Positions 17,411 through 25,978 of a DNA stretch of 64,000 bases are shown here, one piece after another. Source of the stretch: Phycisphaerales bacterium (GTDB lineage: Bacteria > Planctomycetota > Phycisphaerae > Phycisphaerales > UBA1924); NCBI GenBank assembly GCA_020846975.1, contig JADLCX010000038.1, positions 35,430 to 99,429 on the forward strand, in the 5' to 3' direction. The notes beneath the pieces are model-generated. The model was not told the DNA's origin, did no database searches, and saw nothing but the letters and a program-made list of their open reading frames with translations. The position numbers and the translations under genes were made by a program. Each line of letters begins with the position of its first letter. Position 1 is the stretch's first letter.

Positions 17411-18271
17411 CTATCGCGCCGTGACACCCGCCGCGCGGAGGAAGCTCTCGGCACGCTCGAAGAACCCGTCCTGGTTCACGGGCAGGTCGTTGTGCCCGGC
17501 GGCGATCTCCAGGAGCGTCGCGGAGGGCACCAGTTCCTTGAGTCGTGTTGCGTGCTCGAACGGGATGATCTCGTCGGCGCGGCTGGCGACGATCAGCACC
17601 CTCATCCCCGCCGCGGCGAGCGGCGGCAGGGCTCGATCGGTCCGGAACGGGTTCTTCACCAGCGCGGGCGGAGCGCCATAGCCCGAGGCGAAGGCGACCA
17701 CGCTCGTGAACGGCGCTTCGAGGATGAGCGCCGCGGGCGTGCGGTGCACCGCGACCTGTGTCGCGACCGCGGCGCCGAGGCTGTGGCCGACATAGACCAG
17801 CCTGTCGCGATCGACATCCGGTTGCGCGATGAGCCGGTCGATGAACTTCACCGAGTCCGAGACGATCCACTTCTCGCTGGGCGATGCCGAGGGTGTCGAT
17901 CGACCGTACCCGCGGTACTCGACCACGAGCGTGCTCATGTCGAACCGCCGGAAGAAGTCCACATAGTCCATCTGGTAGTCGATCAGATCGCCGTTGCCGT
18001 GGAACACGACGGCGCACGACTTGCGGCCCGGACCCGGCGCAGCGCAGTACCAGCCCTCGACGCGCACACCGTCTTCGGCGGTGATCCAGACCCGCTCGAA
18101 GCCCGTGCGGTTGGGAAGGCGCTCCGTGCTCGGTTGCGGCCGGGGAAAGAGCAGCGTGTCCTGCACGAAGTACAGCACCGCGCACCAGCCCAAGTAGGCC
18201 AGGCCGAGCACGGCCAGCAGGCGCAGCCACCAAGGGCGTCGGCGTCTGGGCGATGATCCCGGGTCGGCCAT
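17411..18271 (-). CDS. Membrane-anchored alpha/beta hydrolase
   Basis: 286 residues from the ATG at 18271. A short Arg-rich start is followed by one hydrophobic helix (about 15-37), so the protein is probably tethered to the inner membrane with the enzyme outside. The hydrolase domain shows FHGNGDL (oxyanion region), GHSLGAA (nucleophile Ser), ASRADEI (Asp) and AGHNDL (His). This layout resembles the Bem46/YfhR-like branch of serine hydrolases. The substrate is unknown. A TATACT box 6 nt before the ATG, within TGGTATACT, indicates a strong extended -10 and a leaderless mRNA. It is divergent from the UbiA-type gene, with a 52-nt shared promoter region. Confidence 0.82.
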   Translation of the reverse strand: MADPGSSPRRRRPWWLRLLAVLGLAYLGWCAVLYFVQDTLLFPRPQPSTERLPNRTGFERVWITAEDGVRVEGWYCAAPGPGRKSCAVVFHGNGDLIDYQMDYVDFFRRFDMSTLVVEYRGYGRSTPSASPSEKWIVSDSVKFIDRLIAQPDVDRDRLVYVGHSLGAAVATQVAVHRTPAALILEAPFTSVVAFASGYGAPPALVKNPFRTDRALPPLAAAGMRVLIVASRADEIIPFEHATRLKELVPSATLLEIAAGHNDLPVNQDGFFERAESFLRAAGVTAR

Positions 18272-18277
18272 GCCGCG

Positions 18278-18283
18278 AGTATA
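18278..18283 (-). promoter_or_regulatory. Extended -10 box of the alpha/beta hydrolase gene
   Basis: Minus-strand TGGTATACT, with TATACT ending 6 nt before the ATG at 18271. Confidence 0.5.
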
Positions 18284-18310
18284 CCAGCAAGATGTTTCCC
18301 GGCCGCAACC

Positions 18311-18316
18311 TACAGT
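18311..18316 (+). promoter_or_regulatory. -10 box of the UbiA-type prenyltransferase gene
   Basis: TACAGT ends 7 nt before the ATG at 18324; no Shine-Dalgarno. Confidence 0.4.
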
Positions 18317-18323
18317 CTCGCCG

Positions 18324-19331
18324 ATGTCGGCCCTGGCTTCGCAACAACCGCCTTCCCTGCTCGGCAAGCTCGCGCTCGCGGCCCGAGACATCAAGCTGGC
18401 GCACTCGGTGTTCGCGCTGCCGTTCGCGCTGCTCGCGGCGTTCATGGCGCGACCGACCGGGGGTGGGGGCGAGCTCCTTGAGTTCTCTCCGTTTTCCGTG
18501 ACGCCGCAGCGCATCAACGAGTGGGCCGGGTTCAATCCGGCCGGAGCCTGGACGCGGTTTGCCGGCCAGCTCGCGCTGGTGCTGGTGTGCATGGTCGCGG
18601 CCCGGACGTGGGCGATGATGGTCAACCGGCTCGCGGACCGCACGATCGACGCGGCCAACCCGCGCACCATCCGCCGCGCGGTCGCCAGCGGCGTGCTGCC
18701 GGTCCGCGATGCCCGATTGATCACCGCGGGCGCGGCCGCGCTGTTCATCGCGGCGTGCGGGCTGTTCGCGGCGTTCTACGGGAACATCTGGCCGCTGGCA
18801 CTCTCGGGCCCGGTACTCGGATGGATCGCGCTGTATTCGTACACCAAGCGGTTCACCTGGATGTGCCACCTGTTCCTCGGCGGCGCGCTGGCGGTCTCGC
18901 CGATCGCCGCGGCGATCGCCATCGATCCGGAAGCGCTCGTGCGCGTGCCCGCGCTCTACCTGCTGGCCGGGTTCGTGCTTCTGTGGGTCGCGGGGTTCGA
19001 TGTGATCTACGCGCTCCAGGACCTGGAGTTCGACCGCGGCGCGGGGCTGCACAGCATCCCGCAGCGGCTGGGTTCGGGCGGCGCGATCGTGGTCAGCCGG
19101 CTGCTGCACGCGGCCGCGGCCGCGCTCCTGCTGTCGGCGTGGCGGGCCGAGCCGAGGTTCGGGGCGATCTTCGGCGCGGCGTGCGTGCTGGCCGCCGGGC
19201 TGCTGGTCGCCGAGCACGTCATCCTCGCCCGCCGCGGAAAGGCCGGGCTCGACATGGCGTTCTTCACCGTGAACGGCGTGGTTTCGTGCGTGATCGGCGC
19301 GGCGGGGATCGTGGATGTTCTGGCGGGCTGA
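18324..19331 (+). CDS. UbiA-family prenyltransferase, probably menaquinone pathway (MqnP-like)
   Basis: 335 residues from the ATG at 18324, with about eight transmembrane helices. The first Asp-rich motif reads NRLADRTIDAANPRT and the second YALQDLEFDRGAGLHS; both bind the magnesium-diphosphate of a polyprenyl donor. The NPRT after the first motif is typical of the UbiA branch that includes 4-hydroxybenzoate prenyltransferases and the putative futalosine-pathway enzyme MqnP. With mqnA in the same window, a role in joining the prenyl chain to the menaquinone ring precursor is the best guess. A strict 4-hydroxybenzoate enzyme for ubiquinone is less likely in this kind of organism. Confidence 0.8.
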   Translation: MSALASQQPPSLLGKLALAARDIKLAHSVFALPFALLAAFMARPTGGGGELLEFSPFSVTPQRINEWAGFNPAGAWTRFAGQLALVLVCMVAARTWAMMVNRLADRTIDAANPRTIRRAVASGVLPVRDARLITAGAAALFIAACGLFAAFYGNIWPLALSGPVLGWIALYSYTKRFTWMCHLFLGGALAVSPIAAAIAIDPEALVRVPALYLLAGFVLLWVAGFDVIYALQDLEFDRGAGLHSIPQRLGSGGAIVVSRLLHAAAAALLLSAWRAEPRFGAIFGAACVLAAGLLVAEHVILARRGKAGLDMAFFTVNGVVSCVIGAAGIVDVLAG

Positions 19332-19450
19332 GCCGCCACCGTCGCGGGTGGATTCGCTATCATGGCCGAGGTCCGCGCGGGTGCGCGGCAGGATCGGTTC
19401 CTGTTCTCCCCCGGCCGACTCCCGTGACGGAGGGCCGGCTTCACGGCACC

Positions 19451-21208
19451 ATGCAGACGTTCAAGGGCATCGCGGTCTCGCCGGGCATCGTGATCGGGCG
19501 AGTCTTCGTGCTCGACGACCAGCACCGTCGCATCCCCAGGCGGCAGGTGCGGCCCGAGGCCCTGCAAGAGGAGCACGATCGGCTCTGGAAGTCGCTCGGC
19601 CAGTCGATCGCGGAGTTGAACGGCCTGCGCGAGAGCACCCGCCGCCAGCTCGGGGACGAGGCCGCGAAGATCTTCCAGTTCCACATCGGGATGCTCTCGG
19701 ATGCGAGCCTGACGCGCCCGATGCACGAGCGGATCGACCGCGAACAGGTGACGGCCGAGTACGCGGTGTACATGGGGTTCGACGACCTGCTGCGGCAGTT
19801 CTCGAAGATCCCCGACGCGAGTTTCCAGACCAAGGTCGATGACATCAAGGACCTGTCGTCGCGCGTGCTGACGCACCTGATTGGCGAGCACAAGCAGCGG
19901 CTGGACCGCATGGTCTCGGGGATCGTGGTGGCTCGCGACCTGACGCCGAGCCAGACGGCGGCGTTCGACCGGCGGCACGTGCAGGCGTTCGCGACCGATC
20001 TCGGCGGGCGGACCAGCCACACGGCGATCTTCGCCCGCGCGCTGGGCATCCCCGCGGTGGTCGGCGTCGGCCACCTGACCGAGGCGGTGTTCGACGACTC
20101 GGCGATCATCATCGACGGCGACCGCGGGATCGTGGTGCTCGAGCCGGACGAGCGGACCCTCGACGAGTACGAGGGCTACATCGAGGCGCGGCGCACGCTG
20201 ACGATCAGCCTGGGCGAGGTCGCCAAACTGCCCAGCGTCACGACCGACGGCACGCACATCCAGCTCCTGGGCAACATCGAGATCCCCGACGAGATCACGC
20301 AGGTCATCGAGGCCGGCGGCGAGGGCGTCGGGCTCTACCGCACCGAGTTCCTCTACCTGGTGAGCAACGTCGAGCCGACCGAGGAGGAGCAGTTCGCGGC
20401 GTACAAGCGGGCGGTGGAGCTCAGCGCGGGCCGGCCGCTGACCATCCGCACGATGGACCTCGGCGCCGACAAGGCGACGCAGGAACGGGCCGACAACCCC
20501 GAGCGCAACCCGTTCCTCGGGCTGAGATCCATCCGCTACTGCCTCCAGAACCTCCCCATGTTCAAGACGCAGTTGCGGGCTCTGCTGCGGGCGAGCGCGC
20601 TGGGGCCCATCAAGGTCATGTTCCCGCTCATCACCAGCACCAACGAGATGCGGCAGGCCCGGTACCTGCTGAACGATGTCATGGAGGACCTGGAGGATGA
20701 GGGGCAGAAGTTCGACCGGTCGATCGATGTGGGCATGATGGTCGAGGTGCCCTCGGCCGCGCTGATGGCGGCGAGTTTCGCGCGGGAGTGCTCGTTCTTC
20801 TCGATCGGGACCAACGACCTGGTGCAGTACACGCTGGCGGTGGACCGGATCAACGAACGGGTAGCGAACCTCTACAACCCCGCGCACCCGGCGGTTCTGC
20901 GGCTTATCCGTGATGTCGTGCGGGCGGCGCGCCGATACAACGTCCCAGTATCCTGCTGCGGCGAGTCGGCGGGCGACCCTGAATACGCCCTGTTGCTGAT
21001 CGGGCTGGGATTGCGTACCCTGTCCGCGACGCCTTCGGCGATCCCGGGCCTGAAGAGGCTCGTTCGTAAGGTTTCTGTACAGGATTGCGAGAAGATTGCC
21101 CGCAAAGCGATCTCGCTCGATTCGGATGCCGCGGCCACGGCCTATGTCCGTGACCAGGCACGAAAGATCATTCCCGAACTGATCGACGGGCGTTCCGCCG
21201 AGCAGTGA
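19451..21208 (+). CDS. ptsI: Phosphoenolpyruvate-protein phosphotransferase (enzyme I)
   Basis: 585 residues from the ATG at 19451. Enzyme I takes phosphate from phosphoenolpyruvate and passes it to HPr. The swivelling domain carries GGRTSHTAIFARALGIP with the phospho-acceptor His190. The C-terminal barrel has GEGVGLYRTEFLYL, the FMIEVP-like block MVEVPSAALMA, and the active-site Cys in SCCGESAGDPEY. Length and order match the family. HPr and sugar-specific EII genes are not nearby, so the system may be regulatory rather than a sugar importer, or its partners are elsewhere. A TATCAT box near 19356 suggests a leader of about 85 nt. Confidence 0.93.
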   Translation: MQTFKGIAVSPGIVIGRVFVLDDQHRRIPRRQVRPEALQEEHDRLWKSLGQSIAELNGLRESTRRQLGDEAAKIFQFHIGMLSDASLTRPMHERIDREQVTAEYAVYMGFDDLLRQFSKIPDASFQTKVDDIKDLSSRVLTHLIGEHKQRLDRMVSGIVVARDLTPSQTAAFDRRHVQAFATDLGGRTSHTAIFARALGIPAVVGVGHLTEAVFDDSAIIIDGDRGIVVLEPDERTLDEYEGYIEARRTLTISLGEVAKLPSVTTDGTHIQLLGNIEIPDEITQVIEAGGEGVGLYRTEFLYLVSNVEPTEEEQFAAYKRAVELSAGRPLTIRTMDLGADKATQERADNPERNPFLGLRSIRYCLQNLPMFKTQLRALLRASALGPIKVMFPLITSTNEMRQARYLLNDVMEDLEDEGQKFDRSIDVGMMVEVPSAALMAASFARECSFFSIGTNDLVQYTLAVDRINERVANLYNPAHPAVLRLIRDVVRAARRYNVPVSCCGESAGDPEYALLLIGLGLRTLSATPSAIPGLKRLVRKVSVQDCEKIARKAISLDSDAAATAYVRDQARKIIPELIDGRSAEQ

Positions 21209-21658
21209 CGGAGAGAACAACAGGTGCGGCGGGCCGCCGTTCGGCCCGGCCCACCGGGACAGTGACACGGGCGATCGGCCCGTGTGCCTTGAGAACCTTC
21301 CGAAGACCCACCGCGCGTTTCCGCTTTGGCAGGCTGGATCGTCGAGCAGATCGATGACGCCGCCGCGGGAAGAACGGTGAAGAGGAGGAAGGCGGAGAGC
21401 GCCGGGAGCGCGCGTGCCGGGGCCGATGGGCCTCGGGCAACGGGCGCACGGCATCCTGGTGGTTCGGTGCAGTCCGGTGGAACGCCTCGCCCGGTTTCCT
21501 GGGGCGCGGCATTGCGCTGTTGCGGGTTGCCAAGAGAAGTCCAGACGGTCGTAACCGGCCGGTTGAGCGTGCGTCCAAGCACCGCGCTCGCGGCGGTTGT
21601 GGGTCTGGGCGGGCGGCTCGCCGCGTTCAACGAAACGAACGAAAGGATTGGGTAGGAA
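21209..21658. other. Long intergenic leader before the RNase E/G gene
   Basis: 450 bases with no convincing gene. It begins with two hairpins: CGGGCCG/CGGCCCG at 21230-21248, and ACACGGGC/GCCCGTGT at 21265-21285. Neither has a strong T-run. The rest is likely the 5' leader of the RNase gene. RNase E mRNA in Escherichia coli is autoregulated through a long leader, so a similar role here is possible but is inference. Confidence 0.45.
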
Positions 21659-24553
21659 ATGGCCAAGAGCCAGATGGTGATCAACTACGTTCCCGGCGAG
21701 GAGTGCCGCGTCGCGGTCGTCTACGACGGCAAGCTGCACGAACTGCACGCCGAGCGGATGGACAACGTGAGCCACGTGGGCAACATCTACGTGGGCAAGG
21801 TGGTGAACGTGGAGGCGGCGATCCAGGCCGCGTTCGTGGACTTCGGGCTGGAGCACAACGGGTTCCTGCACGTCAGCGACCTGCACCCGCAGTACTTCCC
21901 CGACGCCAACGACGACACGACCGAGCGCGTGGGCAAGAAGACGCCGCGGCGGGACCGGCCGCCGATCCAGGAGTGCCTGCGTCGCGGCGACGAGGTGGCG
22001 GTGCAGGTGCTGAAGGAGGGCGTGGGGACCAAGGGCCCGACGGTCACGAGCTACCTGAGCATCCCCGGGCGGTTCCTGGTGATGATGCCGCAGATGGACC
22101 GGGTGGGCGTCAGCCGCAAGGTGGAGGACGAGGAGACCCGCCGCAAGATGCGCGAGATCCTGGATCAACTGGACCTGCCCGACGGGTTCGGGTTCATCCT
22201 GCGCACGGCGGGGATGGACCGCGGGAAGATGGAGTTGAAGCGCGACCTGGCGTACCTGTCGCGGCTGTGGAAGGACATGGAGAAGCGGTGGAAGGGCGGG
22301 AACAAGCCCCGGCTGCTCTACAGCGAGAGCGACCTGCTGGTGCGGGCCCTGCGCGACATCCTGTCGAGCGACATCGAGGAGGTGGTCGTCGACAACGAGG
22401 CCGCGCTGAACCGCGCGGGGCGGTTCCTGAAGATCGTCGCGCCCCGCGCGACGACGAAACTGGTGCACTACAAGGGCAAGACCCCGATCTTCCACGTGAT
22501 GGGCCTGGAAGAGCAGATCCAGATGATCCACGCGCGCGAGGTGCCGCTGCCCTCGGGCGGCCGGCTGGTGATCGACGAGACCGAGGCGCTGGTGGCGATC
22601 GACGTGAACAGCGGCAAGAGCCGGGACGCGCGCGACGCCGAGACCAACGCCTTCCGCACGAACATGGAGGCCGCCGACGAGATCTGCCGACAACTGCGGC
22701 TGCGCGACCTGGGCGGTGTGATCGTCAACGACCTGATCGACATGCGGTTCGCCAAGCACCGGCGCGATGTCGAGACAAAGTTCAAGGACCTGCTGAAGAA
22801 GGATCGGGCGCGCTGGACCACGGCGCCGATCAGCGAGTTCGGCATCCTGGAGATGACGCGCCAGCGGATGCGCGGGAGCCACGAGAGCCAGCACTTCACG
22901 GATTGTCCGACGTGCCGCGGGCGCGGGCTGGTGCAGCGCCCCGACAGCGTGGCGACCGAGGGGCTGCGCGACCTGAGCGCGGTGCTGGACCACGACCGCG
23001 TGCACCGGGTCGAGATGGTCGTGAACCCGCGGATCGCGGGCGAACTGCTGAGCTCGAAACGGCGGACGATCTCGCGGATCGAGCGCGCCAGCGGCAAGCA
23101 CGTGGACGTGCGCGTGAGCGAGGCGATCCCGGTCGATCGCGTGACGTTCTACGCCTACGACGATCGCGGCGCGGATATCGACGTCTCGCGGCTGGGCTCG
23201 CGCAAGCCGCGGGCCGACGAACTGGTCGAGTACGAACTGCCGCGTGCGGCCGCGAGCGACGATTGGGCGGCCGAGTCCGAGCCGGCCGAGCCGGAGCCGG
23301 CCGACGAACCGCAGGAACAGGTCGCCGAGGTTGAGCCGCACCCGATCGAGATCGACGAGGACTCGACCGAGCAATCGTGGGGCTCGCCGCGCGGCGGGCG
23401 CGAGGCCGATCGGGGCGAGGGCGGCGGTCGAGGCCGTCGTCGCCGAGGGAGGCGCGGGCGCGGACGGCGGGACGACCGGCGCGAGGGCGGCGAACCGCAA
23501 GGCGGGGAGCAGCCGACGCGCGGCGAACCGCAGCCGGCGGCCGCGGAAGAGGCGCCGATGGCCGAAGCCCCACAAGGGCGCGGGCCTGGTGATGGTCAGG
23601 CCGGCGAACCGGGAGAGGGCGGAGGCCGTCGCCGCCGCCGTCGTCGTCGCGGACGCGGACGAGGCCGGGGCGAGGGAGCACCGATGGAGGCCGCGGGGGC
23701 GGGCGGCCCGGACGGGCACGAACACCACGATGGTCCGAACTCGCCCGAGCCTGATTCGGGCCACGGCGAGTTCACGGCGAGCGACAGCGGCGAACTCGAA
23801 GTTGGCGCTACGGAGCACGCGAACCCGAGCGATGCGGCCGGGGACGATCGGCCGACGGAGCACGGCGAGCAGGGCGAGGGAGAAGGCGGCGGTCACCGCC
23901 GCCGTCGTCGCCGGCGCCGTCGCGGACGCGGTGGGCGTGGCGGTGAAGGGCAGGCCGGAGCGGGTGGACCGGGCGGCGAGTTCGCGGGCGGCGCCCACGA
24001 GCACGGCGACAACGGCACGCGCCACGCGGCAAACGAGCAGCCTTCGCGGGGCGAGCCGACGGGCGGTGCGCCGTTCGAGGACGATTTCGAGTCCGGCGCG
24101 GATGACGGGCACGACGGTCCGTCGAGCGCGGACGGCGGCGAGAACGCCGAACAGGATCATCGGCCGCAAGGCGGCGCGGAGGGCGAGGGCGAAGATGGCG
24201 GGCGTCGTCGCCGTCGTCGTCGCCGTCGCGGACGCGGCGGACGCGGCGGCGGAAGCGAGGGCGGAGGGGGCGGCGAGCAGCGGTTCTCGGGAGAGCCGGG
24301 CGGCGCAGATCACGGATCCAGCGGCGAACCGCGGGGCGGGCACGATCGGCGGCCGCGAGAGCGATCGGAAGATCGCGGACCTGGCGATCGCGTTCGTGGC
24401 GACGGCGGAAGGAGTGGCCCGCCCGCGGCGCCCGAGCGTGCACCGGCCGCGCCGACATCGTCGGCGGGCAAGCCCAAGCCGCGCGTGCTGTACTCGAGCC
24501 GGCGCAAACTCGCACCGGGCGAGAAGCGTGCGGGCGGGGGTGGGGACGAGTAG
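21659..24553 (+). CDS. Ribonuclease E/G with long Arg-rich C-terminal scaffold
   Basis: 964 residues. The first 520 are the catalytic core: an S1-type RNA-binding fold beginning GNIYVGKVVNVEAAIQAAFVDFG, an RNase H-like part, and a DNase I-like part with catalytic Asp315 (VAIDVNSGKS) and Asp358 (IVNDLIDM), then the zinc-link CPTCRGRG (Cys416, Cys419). It cuts single-stranded RNA in mRNA decay and rRNA maturation. The last 400 residues are predicted disordered, acidic and Gly-rich, and hold four Arg tracts (around 587, 655, 745 and 847) of the type RRRRRRRRGRGRG. They are probably RNA-binding or degradosome-scaffold regions. dxr follows after 3 nt. Core and length fit RNase E more than RNase G. 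Confidence 0.92.
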   Translation: MAKSQMVINYVPGEECRVAVVYDGKLHELHAERMDNVSHVGNIYVGKVVNVEAAIQAAFVDFGLEHNGFLHVSDLHPQYFPDANDDTTERVGKKTPRRDRPPIQECLRRGDEVAVQVLKEGVGTKGPTVTSYLSIPGRFLVMMPQMDRVGVSRKVEDEETRRKMREILDQLDLPDGFGFILRTAGMDRGKMELKRDLAYLSRLWKDMEKRWKGGNKPRLLYSESDLLVRALRDILSSDIEEVVVDNEAALNRAGRFLKIVAPRATTKLVHYKGKTPIFHVMGLEEQIQMIHAREVPLPSGGRLVIDETEALVAIDVNSGKSRDARDAETNAFRTNMEAADEICRQLRLRDLGGVIVNDLIDMRFAKHRRDVETKFKDLLKKDRARWTTAPISEFGILEMTRQRMRGSHESQHFTDCPTCRGRGLVQRPDSVATEGLRDLSAVLDHDRVHRVEMVVNPRIAGELLSSKRRTISRIERASGKHVDVRVSEAIPVDRVTFYAYDDRGADIDVSRLGSRKPRADELVEYELPRAAASDDWAAESEPAEPEPADEPQEQVAEVEPHPIEIDEDSTEQSWGSPRGGREADRGEGGGRGRRRRGRRGRGRRDDRREGGEPQGGEQPTRGEPQPAAAEEAPMAEAPQGRGPGDGQAGEPGEGGGRRRRRRRRGRGRGRGEGAPMEAAGAGGPDGHEHHDGPNSPEPDSGHGEFTASDSGELEVGATEHANPSDAAGDDRPTEHGEQGEGEGGGHRRRRRRRRRGRGGRGGEGQAGAGGPGGEFAGGAHEHGDNGTRHAANEQPSRGEPTGGAPFEDDFESGADDGHDGPSSADGGENAEQDHRPQGGAEGEGEDGGRRRRRRRRRGRGGRGGGSEGGGGGEQRFSGEPGGADHGSSGEPRGGHDRRPRERSEDRGPGDRVRGDGGRSGPPAAPERAPAAPTSSAGKPKPRVLYSSRRKLAPGEKRAGGGGDE

Positions 24554-24556
24554 AGC

Positions 24557-25816
24557 GTGGGTTCCCGCCGCCGCCTGATGATCCTCGGAAGCACCGGCTC
24601 GATCGGCACCCAGACGATCGAGGTGGTCGAGCACCTTGCGCGGCTGGGGGGCGAGGACGGGTTCGAGGTCGTTGGGCTCGCGGCGGGGAGCAACGCGGAC
24701 GCGCTGTTCGCCCAGGCGCGGCGGCTGGGCGTGCGAGACCTCGCGCTCGGCTCGCCGGGCAAGGCCTTGGCTTCGCCCGACGGCGCCGCGAAACTGCGCG
24801 TCGGACCGGATGCGGCCGAGCAACTCGTGCGAGAGGTCGAGTGCGACATCGTGCTCGCGGCGATGGTCGGCGCGGCGGGCCTTCCCGCGACGCTCGCGGC
24901 GGTCGAGCTCGGGCGCGATGTGGCGCTCGCGAACAAGGAGACGCTGGTCGCGGCGGGGGCCCTGGTCATTCCGGCGGCGGTCAGGAGCGGCTCGAAACTC
25001 CTGCCGGTCGATTCCGAGCACTGCGGGGTCTGGCAGTGTCTGGCCTCGATGTCGGGCGCGGAGGCACAGGCGGGGTGTGTGCCGCCGATGGTCTGCGGCG
25101 CCGAGGTCGCGAAGGTCGTATTGACGGCCAGCGGCGGGCCGTTCAGAACGTGGGACAAGGATCGGATCGAGAACGCGACGCCGCGCGAGGCCCTGAACCA
25201 CCCGACGTGGAGCATGGGGCCGAAGGTGACGATCGACTCGGCGAGCCTGACCAACAAGGCCCTGGAGGTGATCGAGGCGCACTGGCTGTTCGGGCTGGAG
25301 GCCGATCGGATCGGCGTGCTGGTGCACCCGCAGAGCGTGGTGCACGCGCTGGTGGAGTACGCCGACGGGAACGTGATCGCGCAGCTCGGTCCGCCGGACA
25401 TGCGTTCGCCGATCCAGTGTGCGCTGACCTGGCCGCGGCGAGCCGCGGGCGTTTCGCGCAAGATCGACTGGGCCGGGCTCTCGAGGCTGGAGTTCTCGCC
25501 GCCGGACCTTGACCGTTTTCCCGCGCTTGAAGCGGGGTTCGAGGTGGTGCGGCGCGGCGGGACGGCGGGGGCGGTGTTCAACGCGGCCAACGAGGCGGCG
25601 GTGCAGGCGTTCCTCGCGGGGCACGACATCGGGCCGGGCGGGAACGGCGGGCCGCGGCTGTGCGAGGGGCTGAGGGCGATCCGCTTCGGCGAGATCGCGC
25701 GGCTCTCGCGTGCCGCGATGGAAGAGGTTGGCGTGTCCGCGCTGAACTCGCTCGACGATGCGCTGCGGGCCGATGCGGAGGCGCGGCGGTTCGTGGAGCG
25801 TCGGATGGCGAGGTGA
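24557..25816 (+). CDS. dxr: 1-deoxy-D-xylulose 5-phosphate reductoisomerase
   Basis: 419 residues from a GTG start 3 nt after the RNase stop; an ATG at 24578 is an alternative. DXR turns 1-deoxyxylulose 5-phosphate into methylerythritol 4-phosphate with NADPH, the committed step of the MEP isoprenoid route. Motifs: NADPH fold ILGSTGSIGTQT, LANKETLVAAG, the metal and substrate motif LPVDSEHCG, TASGGPF, HPTWSMGPKVTIDSA and NKALEVIEAHWLFG. All are intact. Placing it directly after the RNase gene makes them one transcript. Its isoprenoids would feed the prenyl chain used by the UbiA-type enzyme at 18324. Confidence 0.96.
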   Translation: MGSRRRLMILGSTGSIGTQTIEVVEHLARLGGEDGFEVVGLAAGSNADALFAQARRLGVRDLALGSPGKALASPDGAAKLRVGPDAAEQLVREVECDIVLAAMVGAAGLPATLAAVELGRDVALANKETLVAAGALVIPAAVRSGSKLLPVDSEHCGVWQCLASMSGAEAQAGCVPPMVCGAEVAKVVLTASGGPFRTWDKDRIENATPREALNHPTWSMGPKVTIDSASLTNKALEVIEAHWLFGLEADRIGVLVHPQSVVHALVEYADGNVIAQLGPPDMRSPIQCALTWPRRAAGVSRKIDWAGLSRLEFSPPDLDRFPALEAGFEVVRRGGTAGAVFNAANEAAVQAFLAGHDIGPGGNGGPRLCEGLRAIRFGEIARLSRAAMEEVGVSALNSLDDALRADAEARRFVERRMAR

Positions 25817-25978
25817 CGACCCGATCGCGCGGACGCGCAACGCGATCGTAGCGACGCGGCCGAATGCCGAGAGCGACCGAAGCACCCCGCCCCCCCTTTC
25901 CGATCACGCTGATCCGGCTCGCCCGTCACCACCGCGCCGCGGGCGGCGAATGGCGGCGCCTGGGCCGGTTGTTCTCGA

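Noticed and set aside
14064..25885. Very long minus-strand open frames (over 1700 and over 2200 residues)
   Set aside because: They span several well-supported plus-strand genes and their translations are Arg/Pro/His low-complexity; typical GC-rich shadows.
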